From JAICTV01 sp035634055 (GTDB taxonomy: Bacteria; Planctomycetota; Phycisphaerae; Tepidisphaerales; Tepidisphaeraceae): a stretch of 64,000 nt of DNA. The DNA is taken from the NCBI GenBank assembly GCA_035634055.1, contig DASQDR010000058.1:1-64000 (forward strand), in the 5' to 3' direction. Positions 17,804-26,750 of this stretch are shown one piece after another (position 1 is the first letter of the stretch; every line of letters starts with the position of its first letter). A model generated the notes under the pieces. That model had not been told where the DNA came from, made no database searches, and saw only the letters and a list, made by a program, of their open reading frames with translations. The position numbers and the translations under genes are program-made.

Positions 17804-20710
17804 TTAGCGACGCCGGCGGCGTTGCAGCAGGCCGAGCGCGCCGACAGCGAGAAGGGCGGCGGAGGCGGGCTCCGGCACGGCCGTCATCCCACCGGCCGAC
17901 ACCGCGACTTCCGTCAGCGCCGCGCGGGCGCGGCCGACGTTGCTGTCGATGATGAAGTAGTCGTCGCCGTTGATCGAGCCACTGTAATTGAAGTCACCGT
18001 TGACCCATCCGGCCCCGACCTGCCCGGCATGGCTGTCGATGCGGAAGTAGTCGTCGCCGTCGACGCGCCCGTTCAGGTCCGCGTCGCCGCCCCAGGTGTA
18101 CATCAGGAGCACGTCGCTGCCGGAGATGACCTCGCCCGCCCAAGTGGCGGTGGCGGCAGGGGCGATGCCAAGGGCACTGGACGCCAGGGCGACGCCGACC
18201 GCCGCGCGGGCGGCGGGTCCGGCGGCGTCGGGCATGGTGGTGATGATTCCGCTGCCGCCGGCGCGCCCGTTGGCGACGAGCCGCGAGATCCCGGTGTAAG
18301 CGGAGTTACTCCACGTCCCGGCGTCGCCGTTGCGGACGATCATCTTGTTGTCGCCCAGATCCAGCGCGCCGCCGGCGGTGACGGCGAGGCTCGCGGTGTC
18401 GATCACCTTGTTCGCGCCCGTCGAGACGACAGCCTGACCGCCGGCGACGCTCAGGCCGCGCAGGTGCTGCGTGTGGTTGAACATCGCGCTGCCGCCGGCG
18501 TTGACGGCGATGGCCAGGTTGGCGGTCGACGGTGCGCCCGCGTCGCTGTCGAGCGTGACGGCGCCCTGCGAGACCACGAGCGACGACGACGGGCCGTGCG
18601 ACTGCGACCCGGTGAAGTTCAGCGCCCCCGGCCCGGTCTTGGTCAGCGTCGCGCCCGCGCCGATCGAGGCGGGGCCGGTGTTGAACGTTTCGCCGGGCAG
18701 CAGGTTGATGAAGCCGGTCGTGGAGAACGAGCCTTCGGTGATCGTGGCACCGGTGGTGACCACGGTAAGGCTCGGGCGGGCGACGCCGCCGGGGATGTTC
18801 TCGTCCGAGACGCCGATCGTCTGGGTCACCGGCGTCGCGCCCGCGGCAATCGCGCCGGGGGTGAAGGTCACCACGTAACCGCGGCTGGTGCCGGCGGCGA
18901 TGGTCGTGGCGGTTGGGGCGATGCTCGTGCCGACGCGGGCGTCGCTGCTGGCGCTGACCGAGTCCACGTCCAGCCCCGCCGTCAGCGCCGGGTCGGCGCC
19001 GGCGGCGCGGTTGAAGATGTCCACGGAGGCCGACCGCGCCGCGAAGTTCGCCGGAACGTAGCCGAAGTCGATCGTCTTCTCGCTGGCCGCGGCGTCGGCG
19101 GTGAACGACGGCTGCGCGTGGTCGAGCGCGGTCGCGGAATAGCTCACGCTGACGCCGTTGACCACCTCGCCGGCGAGCCCCTCGCCCTGCACGGTGAACG
19201 CCCGGCTGCCGCCCTTGACGCCGGCGGTGGCGAAGTTCGCCTGAAGCGATCGGCCGGCGGCGGTCGTCGTGCCATCGAAAAGGGCGCCGCTTCCCGCGGC
19301 GGCGATGGCCACGCCGTGCGCGTCGGCAGCGGAGGCGGCGGCGGTGACGGTCACGCGCGTGTTGGAGTCGTCGGCGCCGGGACTGGAAAGGGTCGTGCCG
19401 GCCGACACGGTCGAGCCCACCACCACGCGACCGAAGCTGGCGGCGGAGGCGGTCACCACGCGGTTGTCCACGACGTGCCCGACCACGCTGATCACGTCGT
19501 TGCCGTCGCCCGACCCCAAGCCCGTGCCGCCGGTGGTGATGTCGGTGTTGTCGATGGTGATGGCGCCGGTGCGAGCGCCCGTGGTGGCGGTCGAGCCGGT
19601 CATGCCAATGGTCACCGTGCGCGACTGCGCGTTGTAATCAAACGGCTGGCCCGCGCCGGCGTCGGCGGTGGTGGCGCTGCCGGAGGCAGTCACGTCGTAC
19701 GTCGTCGGATGGGCGCCGGTCTTGGCCAGCGAGACGGTGGTGATGCCCCACGCGCCGTTCTTCATCACGCGCAGGGTCTTGGTGGAGACCGACGCGCCGT
19801 CGGCGCTGCTGGTGCCGCCGGTGATCTTGATCTGGGAGTTGTTGTTCCCGCCGCCGAAGACCGACCAGACCCATTCCGGGTGATCGATGAACGGGTTGCG
19901 GTTGCCCTGGTTGTAGGCGGTGCCGTTCCAGCCGTTGACGCCGGTGTCGTTGGTGTGGATCAGGTGGTTGCGCCGCCGCTCGACGTTGTTGACGCCGTCC
20001 TGGTAGTGCCACTTGAGCAACGTGTCGAGGTTGCCCATGTACGGGTTGCCGGTCTGGATCTCGCCCAGGCGCGCGGCGCCGACGAGCTCGAGATCGGAGG
20101 TATTGCCGTCGCTGGAATCGCCGGAGTAGCGGGTGTCCATGTAGAACATGGAGCGGGCGAGGTCGCCCTTCTCCACCGGCCGCGGCTCCCATGAGATGCC
20201 GGGGACCTGGTTGCACAGCGGCGCCTCGACGTGGCCGGGCGTGCCGCCGTTGTCGTAGTAGTCGTTGTTGCGATCGCTGTTCACGTTCGAGTCGCACGGC
20301 CGCAGGTTGAACAAGTCGCTGTAGGCGGGGTTGTTCGTCGGAAAGCCGTAGCTCTTAGGCCAGCAGTGCTCGCGGTTGGCGCTGCCGCTGGGGAACTGGT
20401 CCTTCGAGACCGAGACGCCGGAATAAACCAGCAAGACGTTAGCGGTGTTGTTGGGGTCCTGGTCCAGGTATTCCAAGGCAGGCACGGCGCCGTTGACCGA
20501 GTTGGTCTCGTAGTCGCGAAGGGTGTGGCCGTCGATCAGGGCGTTGAGGTTCGCCTTGAGGATGCTGCCGGTGCCGGTGGCGGTGGAGTAGTAGTTGCCC
20601 GGGTTGTAGACGGGGTTGGGCGCCTGGTATTGCGCCAGCGCGGAGCGGGAGCCCAAGGCGGCGACGACCGCGGCGGCGGCCGCTTGCAGGACGAGCCTTC
20701 GGGAATTCAT
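17804..20710 (-). CDS. Secreted endonuclease I family protein with PEP-CTERM anchor
   Basis: 968-residue exported nuclease. The signal peptide has a twin-arginine-like start (MNSRRLVLQAAAAAVVAALG). Residues about 28-270 are the endonuclease I (EndA/NucM) domain: ANREHCWPKSYG at 111-122, with the putative catalytic His115, and DLFNLRPCDSNVNSDRN at 132-148 for metal binding. A long region of Ig-like/choice-of-anchor and autotransporter-strand-type repeats follows. Near the C-terminus are two calcium-type dockerin repeats (GGDADLNGRVDGDDYF, GDFNYSGSINGDDYF), and the protein ends VPEPASAALLAVGALGLLQ plus an Arg cluster, a PEP-CTERM sorting signal. The C-terminal cassette is homologous to that of the amylase at 22935. 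ATG at 20710 preferred over TTG at 20713; ggagagag lies upstream. Probably degrades extracellular DNA at the cell surface. Confidence 0.9.
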   Translation of the reverse strand: MNSRRLVLQAAAAAVVAALGSRSALAQYQAPNPVYNPGNYYSTATGTGSILKANLNALIDGHTLRDYETNSVNGAVPALEYLDQDPNNTANVLLVYSGVSVSKDQFPSGSANREHCWPKSYGFPTNNPAYSDLFNLRPCDSNVNSDRNNDYYDNGGTPGHVEAPLCNQVPGISWEPRPVEKGDLARSMFYMDTRYSGDSSDGNTSDLELVGAARLGEIQTGNPYMGNLDTLLKWHYQDGVNNVERRRNHLIHTNDTGVNGWNGTAYNQGNRNPFIDHPEWVWSVFGGGNNNSQIKITGGTSSADGASVSTKTLRVMKNGAWGITTVSLAKTGAHPTTYDVTASGSATTADAGAGQPFDYNAQSRTVTIGMTGSTATTGARTGAITIDNTDITTGGTGLGSGDGNDVISVVGHVVDNRVVTASAASFGRVVVGSTVSAGTTLSSPGADDSNTRVTVTAAASAADAHGVAIAAAGSGALFDGTTTAAGRSLQANFATAGVKGGSRAFTVQGEGLAGEVVNGVSVSYSATALDHAQPSFTADAAASEKTIDFGYVPANFAARSASVDIFNRAAGADPALTAGLDVDSVSASSDARVGTSIAPTATTIAAGTSRGYVVTFTPGAIAAGATPVTQTIGVSDENIPGGVARPSLTVVTTGATITEGSFSTTGFINLLPGETFNTGPASIGAGATLTKTGPGALNFTGSQSHGPSSSLVVSQGAVTLDSDAGAPSTANLAIAVNAGGSAMFNHTQHLRGLSVAGGQAVVSTGANKVIDTASLAVTAGGALDLGDNKMIVRNGDAGTWSNSAYTGISRLVANGRAGGSGIITTMPDAAGPAARAAVGVALASSALGIAPAATATWAGEVISGSDVLLMYTWGGDADLNGRVDGDDYFRIDSHAGQVGAGWVNGDFNYSGSINGDDYFIIDSNVGRARAALTEVAVSAGGMTAVPEPASAALLAVGALGLLQRRRRR

Positions 20711-20961
20711 CAATTGGCACTCTCTCCGGGCAGAATTATACCCACTGCTGGCGGCGCATGTGCCCGCTTGCCGCCCCGGGGGCGAGCAGAGCGGGACAAG
20801 TTCTGGAAAGCTGGTACGGCCGCGCCGGATGATCAGTTCGGGCGCAAATCGGTTGCCCTTCGGCGATAACGGGCGGGTGGACGCGGCACAGGTGCCTGCG
20901 TCCGTGTCGGCCGCTCGGGCGACCCGGCCGGCCCGAGGTCGCTAGCCGCCCGGGTTTGGTG

Positions 20962-22056
20962 TTACGGCACCGGCCGGCGAACCTGGTTGCCGAAGTGCGT
21001 CTCGACGTCCTTCCACATCGGTGCGCCGAAGTTCGCGCCCGGGTCGTACACCGCCCCAGCCGGAATCCAGAGGTGCGGGTTGGCGCCTTGCAGGTCGCCG
21101 AGCAACTCGACGTGGCCGTCGAAGAAGCCGGCGTTGAACTTGTACAGGTCCGCCTTGCCGTTGGTCTTCTGGTACCCGTGCCGGAAGGCGATCGGGCGCA
21201 CGTCCACGCCCGCGCCGCCGTTGGCGACGTTGCGGTCCCACGCGCGGCTCTGGTTGTAGAAGGCTCCGCCGTCGGAGTACGCGCCGCCCGCCTGGCTGTC
21301 GAACGTCAGGTCGATGTCGGTCGGCACCGTCGAGGTGGTGTAGCGGGCGCCGTCGGCGATGTAGATCTTGGTGGCGGCGTTCTTGACGCGGTTGAGCGTC
21401 GGCAGGTACTTCGCCGGCGGCTCCAGGCCGCTGCCGGACTTCACCTTCAGAAAGCTGCCGGCCGCGTACTCGCTCTGCGGGACGAACAGGAAGTTCATCG
21501 CCGTGCAGTAGGACATCATCGCGCCGGTGTCGACCCTCGGGCCCTTGTTCCCGGTGTAGTTCTGCGCCAGGAAGTTGTTTTCCGGGCACTGGAACACCTT
21601 GCTGGTGCGCAACTGCTCGAAGCGCGACTTGCGGTCCAGCAGGCTGGCGCCCTCGTTGAACTTGATGCCCATCACCTTGGCCAGCGGCGCCTGCCAGTCC
21701 CAGATCTGCGAGATGTTCGGGCAGTTGGCGTCGCCGTAGCCGGCGGCGAAGCTGAAATCCGGCTTCAGCAGGTGCCGAGCCGTGATCGAGGGAGCGCCGG
21801 CGATGCCGCCCTTGTTCTGGGCGGCGAACATGTGCATCGCCTGGAGGACCGACCGCAGGTTGGCGGCGCAGGCGACCGTGTTGGCGGCCCGCCGCGCGCG
21901 GCTCAGGCCCGGCAACAGGATCGAGATCAGGATCGCGATGATCCCGATCACCACCAGCAGTTCCACGAGCGTAAACCCGCTGCGCCGCTGCGGCTGCGGG
22001 TTTGACGATGACGGACAAGCCCCGATGGCGGACGTTTCTGAACGGCGATGAAGCAT
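20962..22056 (-). CDS. Prepilin-like protein, planctomycete H-X9-DG type
   Basis: 364 residues. The basic leader ends RRSG, then FTLVELLVVIGIIAILISILL, a class III prepilin signal with Glu at mature position 5. Next comes the SRARRAANTVACAANLRSV block and, near the end, FNAGFFDGHVELLGD, the family's characteristic H/F-x-DGHV motif. Such proteins occur in many copies in planctomycete genomes, with no settled function beyond probable pseudopilus assembly. The leader before the Gly is unusually long (about 27 residues), so a later start is possible, but the ATG at 22056 is the only good one. Confidence 0.87.
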   Translation of the reverse strand: MLHRRSETSAIGACPSSSNPQPQRRSGFTLVELLVVIGIIAILISILLPGLSRARRAANTVACAANLRSVLQAMHMFAAQNKGGIAGAPSITARHLLKPDFSFAAGYGDANCPNISQIWDWQAPLAKVMGIKFNEGASLLDRKSRFEQLRTSKVFQCPENNFLAQNYTGNKGPRVDTGAMMSYCTAMNFLFVPQSEYAAGSFLKVKSGSGLEPPAKYLPTLNRVKNAATKIYIADGARYTTSTVPTDIDLTFDSQAGGAYSDGGAFYNQSRAWDRNVANGGAGVDVRPIAFRHGYQKTNGKADLYKFNAGFFDGHVELLGDLQGANPHLWIPAGAVYDPGANFGAPMWKDVETHFGNQVRRPVP

Positions 22057-22108
22057 GACGGCACCTCGTTGCAGCTTGCGCCCGCCCGATTGCGGACGGC
22101 GTCGGTCC

Positions 22109-22570
22109 CTAACGTTCCTGTGACGCGTTGCGAGAAGGTTTGTATTCCTGTTTGGTCGGGGGCGGCTTGGCGCCCGGCCCCGGGGCGGGGTTGTGGGGCA
22201 CGACCAGCCGGCCGCAGTCGGGGCAAAAGGTCGGGTCGTTGTTTCCCTTGAAAAGGTTCAGCAGGACCAGCGTCGGCTCGGCCTTGGGCTTGCCGTCCTT
22301 GGTCCAGTAGCAGCGCTCCGCCGGGTAGCCGCTCTTCTTGCCCGACGGCGCGTCCACCGGCTGGCTGTCGCCGGCCTTGAGGGTGTACTTGAAGGGCTTG
22401 CCGGTCTCGGCGTCGATGTAATCGCGGGTGTTGGTGAACCCCTCGGCCTCGGTCTCGCCGAAGGTGCTCTGAAAGGCGACAACGATGGCGCCCAGGGCAA
22501 CGACGAGCATGACCCCGGCCAGCACGAACCCCGCTTTGGTTTCAAGGAACTTCCGCAAGGCATCGATCAT
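22109..22570 (-). CDS. Small membrane protein with zinc-ribbon-like CxxC
   Basis: 153 residues. One membrane helix (AGFVLAGVMLVVALGAIVVAF) lies after a short amphipathic start, and the exported part contains a CPDCG knuckle near residue 117 that might pair with Cys87 (ERCYWTKDG). The C-terminal tail is Pro/Lys-rich. I do not recognise a named family. It sits 52 bases upstream of the pseudopilin on the same strand, so it may be co-expressed with it. ATG at 22570. Confidence 0.75.
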   Translation of the reverse strand: MIDALRKFLETKAGFVLAGVMLVVALGAIVVAFQSTFGETEAEGFTNTRDYIDAETGKPFKYTLKAGDSQPVDAPSGKKSGYPAERCYWTKDGKPKAEPTLVLLNLFKGNNDPTFCPDCGRLVVPHNPAPGPGAKPPPTKQEYKPSRNASQER

Positions 22571-22934
22571 TCAAAGTGCCCTTCCGGTTCGGCCGCCGCA
22601 CCCGCGCGGCGAGGAGCCAAGCCCGTAGGGGCGGATCATCCGGGCCGATGTGCCACCGCTCGGTGAGCGGTGCGCTCAGGACGCGTTCAGGGGCGCCGCG
22701 TCGGGGGCTGCGGGCGCGATTCTAACAACTCCAACCGCCGCCCGCGAAAAAAAAGTCCCGCGCGTCACGCTCGCCGACCCGCGGGGGCGCGGGCGGCGTA
22801 GGTTAACCGTTGGCCCGCCGGTCGGCGCGTGGGCCGCCAGGGGCGATTTCGCTTGCCGCCGCGGAGTTAAACGGTTAAATTCGCCCGCCGCGTCGCTCGC
22901 GCCAAAATCGCGTTCTTCCCGCAGGTCACGCCGC
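22571..22934. other. Promoter region between the small membrane protein and amylase genes
   Basis: 364 bases between divergent genes with no supported coding sequence. It contains the only AT-rich islands of the area: caaccgccgc then a run of nine A at 22746-22754, and two gttaa-rich sites close to the amylase start (listed separately). Confidence 0.5.
22801..22880. promoter_or_regulatory. Two inverted TTAACCGTT boxes upstream of the amylase
   Basis: ttaaccgtt at 22803-22811 (inside the palindrome ggttaacc, 22801-22808) recurs inverted as aacggttaa at 22870-22878, inside the near-palindrome ttaaacggttaa. They stand out in a GC-rich background and lie 54-135 bases before the amylase ATG. They are plausible operators for a sugar-sensing repressor such as the hybrid regulator at 26709. 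Binding is inferred, not shown. Confidence 0.45.
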
Positions 22935-25900
22935 ATGACACACCGCGCCCGCCACGTCCTCTACGCCGCCGCTGCGCTGGCGGTTCCGCACGCCGGCGCC
23001 GTGGTCGCGCGCGGGGCGGACGTCTCTCCGCCGGTCATCCTTCAGTATTTCGAGGGGCAGTGGCAGACGATGGAGCGCCGCGCCGCCGACCTCTTTTCCG
23101 CCGGCTACGGCGCCATCTGGACCCCGCCCCCCGGCCGCGCCCTCTACGACGACCAGGGCGGCGGCATCGGCTACAACCTGTACGACCGCTTTGACCTCGG
23201 CAAGGCCCGCGACCGCACCGCCTACGGCACCGAGAAGCAGTACCGCTCCCTGATCAACGCCGTCCACCGCACCAGCGGCGACGTCTACGTCGACTACGTT
23301 CACCACCACGTGGGGTCGTGGGACGTGCCCGCATACAACGGGTGGGACAAGTACGTCCCGGAGTCGTGGCAGCACGTCCAGGACCGCAGCGACTATCCCG
23401 GCTTCGAGCTGAGCGACCCGTACGTCGGGGCCAACTCCTTCAATCCCAACTACCGCAACCTCCCCGGCCACCGCGACAGCTACCCGGACGCGCCGCCGGT
23501 CAACGATGGCACCACGCCGCAGTTCCAGTACCAGTACCGCCTGGCCCACCTGATCACGATTGACCTGACCAGCAACCGCTCGTTCGTGCGCAACCCGGTG
23601 CCGGGCAACGCCAGCAACGTCCGCCAGGCGCAGGGCCCCTGGGCGATCGCGACGTCGACGCTGCTGCCGGACGGAAAGGTCGGCGGCAGCACGATCGTCC
23701 GCCAGGCCAACACGCCGACCGACGAGAACCGCCGCTTCTATCCCGACACCAGCCTGCCCGGCATCACGGTGACCGACCCGGCCACCGGCGGCGGGACGTA
23801 CACCATTCACCCCTTCAACACCGCCAACCCCGGCGCCGGCGACCCCGTCGCCGAGACGCCGATGGGGTACATGCAGCGCTACGCGCAGTGGCTGGTGAAC
23901 GACGTGGGGGTGGACGGCCTGCGCATCGACGCTGCCCGCCACGTCCCCATTGGCGCCGACGGCGACCCGTACAACCCCAACGACGTGGACGTGCCGGCCC
24001 TGGTCGACCGCGCCACCTTCCGCCAGTCCCGCCGCACGAACCTGGACGGCTCGCCGCGCACCGTCTTCAACTTCCAGGAGGTCTTCACCGGCGACAAGGG
24101 GTTCAACCAGCAGTTCATCCGAAAGGACATCAACCCCTCGACGCCTAACGTGGTCGGCGGGAACCGCGACGTGCTGGACTTCCCGCTCTGGTTCGCCATG
24201 CGCGGCAACATGACCGGCGACGGCACGCGCAACAATTGGTTCAACATCCGCAACGCAAGCCAGGACATCCAGGACGACGGGCTGGCCAACAACGGCAGCC
24301 AGTCGATCGCCTTCGTCGTCAACCATGATGACGGCCGCGGGCACGTGACGGAGCAGAACAGCGACTACATCGTGCTGGACAACGTCGCCCACGCGTGGGT
24401 GCTCACCCGCCCGGGCAACGCCTACGTCTATTACAACAGCCACGAGTTCGACCGCACCGGCAACACGCAGTTTTTCCTGAAGGACGGGCGCGGCGACGCG
24501 CTCGGTGGGCAGCACGGCAACCTCATCACCAACCTGCTCGACGTGCGCAACAGCTACGGCCGCGGCGACTTCATCGAGCGCTACATCGACAACGCGTTTG
24601 CCGGCAACCCCGACGACCGCAAGAGCGCCATCTACGTCTACGAGCGCGACAAGTCGATGCTGGTCGGGCTGAACGTCGGCTACAACGCCGGCTGGACCGC
24701 GCGCTCGAACGTGCAGACAAACTTCGGCCCCAATGTCCGCCTGGTCGAGCTGACCGGCCACCACGACGACAACCTGGGCGCTTCCGGCAGCGCGTTCGAC
24801 GGCATCGCCAAGGTGCTGATCACCAACGCCAGCGGGCAGGTCCCCGAGCTGCGCATCCCGTGGAACAACGCGCAGAACCAGAACCAGGGCTACGTGATCT
24901 ACGGCCTGCCGCGCCCCCAGGGCGGCGTCACGCTCTCTAACGTCGCCCAGACCATCGCCCCCGACGCCAGCGGCACCAATGCCACCAAGCGGGTGACGTC
25001 GATCGACGTCATCACGGCCAACTCTTTCAGCGTCACGCTCAACACGACCAAGGTGATGCTCGACGACGGCGTCACGCCCGGCGGGTATCACGACCAGCGG
25101 GCCGACGGCGACAAGGCGTTCCTCCGCATCGACGAGGGGATGGACCTTCACGGCAATGGACACGACCATCTCGACGCCACGCTCGACAAGCCGCACACGT
25201 GGTACGGCTTCGAGAACTTCTCCAGCAACGCGCCCGGCTACACCAGCGCGAGCGGAAACGGGGCGTACGCACAGGCGATCAACGCTGCCGCGCTGACGGA
25301 GGGATACCACTACCTCACCGCCCGCGCGTACCGGAAGACCGACGGCAACGACGCGGAGATCTACACCGACTTCAAAAAGGTCGTCTACGTCGATCGCCTG
25401 CCCCCGCAGAGCGCAATCGACGCCATCACCGGCACCGGCGCCAATCGCACCATCGACGTCCGCTCGATCGACCAGACGGCCGACAAGGTCGACGTGCTGC
25501 ACAACCTCGGGGCCGCCCTGAGCGATGCGCAGATCATCGCGCTGGCCGACTCCGGCTCGCTGGGGAAGCAGATCGACCGCGACCTGTTCACCAAGGACCT
25601 GACCGGCTTGGAGACCGGCACGCACGCGCTGACGATCCTGACGCGGGAGATTACCGGCAACTACCAGATCATCCGCGCGACCGGATTGCAGACCGCCGGC
25701 GGGGCGGGAATGGGGTTCGGCGACGTCAACGCCAGCGGGTCGATCACCGCGTCCGACGTCAACAGCTTCCGCTCGATCCTGGAGTCGTCGAACCAGGTCT
25801 ACAGCCCGCAGGCGGAGGCGAACACTGACGGGTTGGTGAACCTCGCCGACGCGTTCCTGCTCGGGCCGAGGCTCGGGTCGCTGGGCGCCGACACTCTCGC

Positions 25901-26750
25901 GCAGCAGGCATACCAGAACATGATCCGCGCCCCGTTCGTGACGGGCGGCACGTACACCGTTGACGCCAACCAAGCCGTGCACGACGTGACCGCCGGCACG
26001 ACCCACGTGCTGGCGGGGCGGACGCTGAGCGCGCGATCGCTGCGCGGCAACGCCCTGAACGTCGCCAGCGGCGCGACCGTCGCCGTCGCGCCCAAGAGCG
26101 CGGGCGGCTCGGCCAGCAGCCTGGCGTCGATCGCGCTGACCGGCTCGGCCAGGCTGGATCTGGCCGACACGGCCCTCGTCGTCCGCGGCGCCTCGCCCGG
26201 CGGGTGGACGAGTTCCGGCTACACCGGCGTGCTGGGGCAGGTGCAGGACGGCTACAACGGCGGCGCGTGGACCGGCGCCGGCATCGTCACCAGCCGCAGC
26301 GCCGCCATGGGGCCGTCGGTCCTCGCCACCCTCGGCGTCGCCGCCGCCGGCGACGTCCTCGGCCTCGCCGCCGGACAGACCACCACCTGGCAGGGCGTCA
26401 CCGTCGGCGCGTCCGACACGCTGGTCATGTACACCTACGGCGGGGACGCGGACCTCGACGCCAAGATCGACGGCGACGACTACTTCCTGATCGACAAGAA
26501 CCTCGGCGCCACCGGCGCCGCGCTCAGCTACCACCACGGCGACTTCGACTACAACGGCAAGGTCAACGGCGACGACTACTTCATCATCGACAGCAACTAC
26601 CACCAGCAGGCGGGCGCGCCGCTCGCCGGGCTGGCGGATGCCGCCGCGCCGTCGACGGTCACGCCCGTCCCGGAGCCCGCGGCGTTCGCCGCCCTCGCGC
26701 TGCTCGCGCTAGGCGCCGGCGTGCGGCGGCAACGGCGGCGGGGCGGTTGA
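22935..26750 (+). CDS. Secreted GH13 alpha-amylase-like protein with PEP-CTERM anchor
   Basis: 1271-residue exported glycoside hydrolase. A signal peptide of about 28 residues precedes a GH13 barrel. Conserved regions appear in order: DVYVDYVHHHVG (region I), VDGLRIDAARHVP with the nucleophile Asp332, FNFQEVFTG with the acid/base Glu382, and FVVNHDDGRGH with the transition-state Asp465. The C-terminal third holds a dockerin-like repeat (GDVNASGSITASDVNSF), the planctomycete strand cassette also seen in the endonuclease, a second dockerin-type pair (GGDADLDAKIDGDDYF, GDFDYNGKVNGDDYF) and a PEP-CTERM end (PVPEPAAFAALALLALG plus Arg/Gly). Likely acts on alpha-glucans at the cell surface; the exact substrate is not predictable. 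The 3' end overlaps the convergent regulator gene by 42 bases. Confidence 0.93.
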   Translation: MTHRARHVLYAAAALAVPHAGAVVARGADVSPPVILQYFEGQWQTMERRAADLFSAGYGAIWTPPPGRALYDDQGGGIGYNLYDRFDLGKARDRTAYGTEKQYRSLINAVHRTSGDVYVDYVHHHVGSWDVPAYNGWDKYVPESWQHVQDRSDYPGFELSDPYVGANSFNPNYRNLPGHRDSYPDAPPVNDGTTPQFQYQYRLAHLITIDLTSNRSFVRNPVPGNASNVRQAQGPWAIATSTLLPDGKVGGSTIVRQANTPTDENRRFYPDTSLPGITVTDPATGGGTYTIHPFNTANPGAGDPVAETPMGYMQRYAQWLVNDVGVDGLRIDAARHVPIGADGDPYNPNDVDVPALVDRATFRQSRRTNLDGSPRTVFNFQEVFTGDKGFNQQFIRKDINPSTPNVVGGNRDVLDFPLWFAMRGNMTGDGTRNNWFNIRNASQDIQDDGLANNGSQSIAFVVNHDDGRGHVTEQNSDYIVLDNVAHAWVLTRPGNAYVYYNSHEFDRTGNTQFFLKDGRGDALGGQHGNLITNLLDVRNSYGRGDFIERYIDNAFAGNPDDRKSAIYVYERDKSMLVGLNVGYNAGWTARSNVQTNFGPNVRLVELTGHHDDNLGASGSAFDGIAKVLITNASGQVPELRIPWNNAQNQNQGYVIYGLPRPQGGVTLSNVAQTIAPDASGTNATKRVTSIDVITANSFSVTLNTTKVMLDDGVTPGGYHDQRADGDKAFLRIDEGMDLHGNGHDHLDATLDKPHTWYGFENFSSNAPGYTSASGNGAYAQAINAAALTEGYHYLTARAYRKTDGNDAEIYTDFKKVVYVDRLPPQSAIDAITGTGANRTIDVRSIDQTADKVDVLHNLGAALSDAQIIALADSGSLGKQIDRDLFTKDLTGLETGTHALTILTREITGNYQIIRATGLQTAGGAGMGFGDVNASGSITASDVNSFRSILESSNQVYSPQAEANTDGLVNLADAFLLGPRLGSLGADTLAQQAYQNMIRAPFVTGGTYTVDANQAVHDVTAGTTHVLAGRTLSARSLRGNALNVASGATVAVAPKSAGGSASSLASIALTGSARLDLADTALVVRGASPGGWTSSGYTGVLGQVQDGYNGGAWTGAGIVTSRSAAMGPSVLATLGVAAAGDVLGLAAGQTTTWQGVTVGASDTLVMYTYGGDADLDAKIDGDDYFLIDKNLGATGAALSYHHGDFDYNGKVNGDDYFIIDSNYHQQAGAPLAGLADAAAPSTVTPVPEPAAFAALALLALGAGVRRQRRRGG

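Noticed and set aside
17738..20194. Long + strand frame opposite the endonuclease gene.
   Set aside because: Repetitive Gly/Val/Asp/Arg composition, no domain; the minus strand has the endonuclease and PEP-CTERM motifs.
22926..26603. About 1200-codon open frame antisense to the amylase.
   Set aside because: Val/Asp/Gly/Arg-rich shadow of a gene with a complete GH13 active site on the opposite strand.
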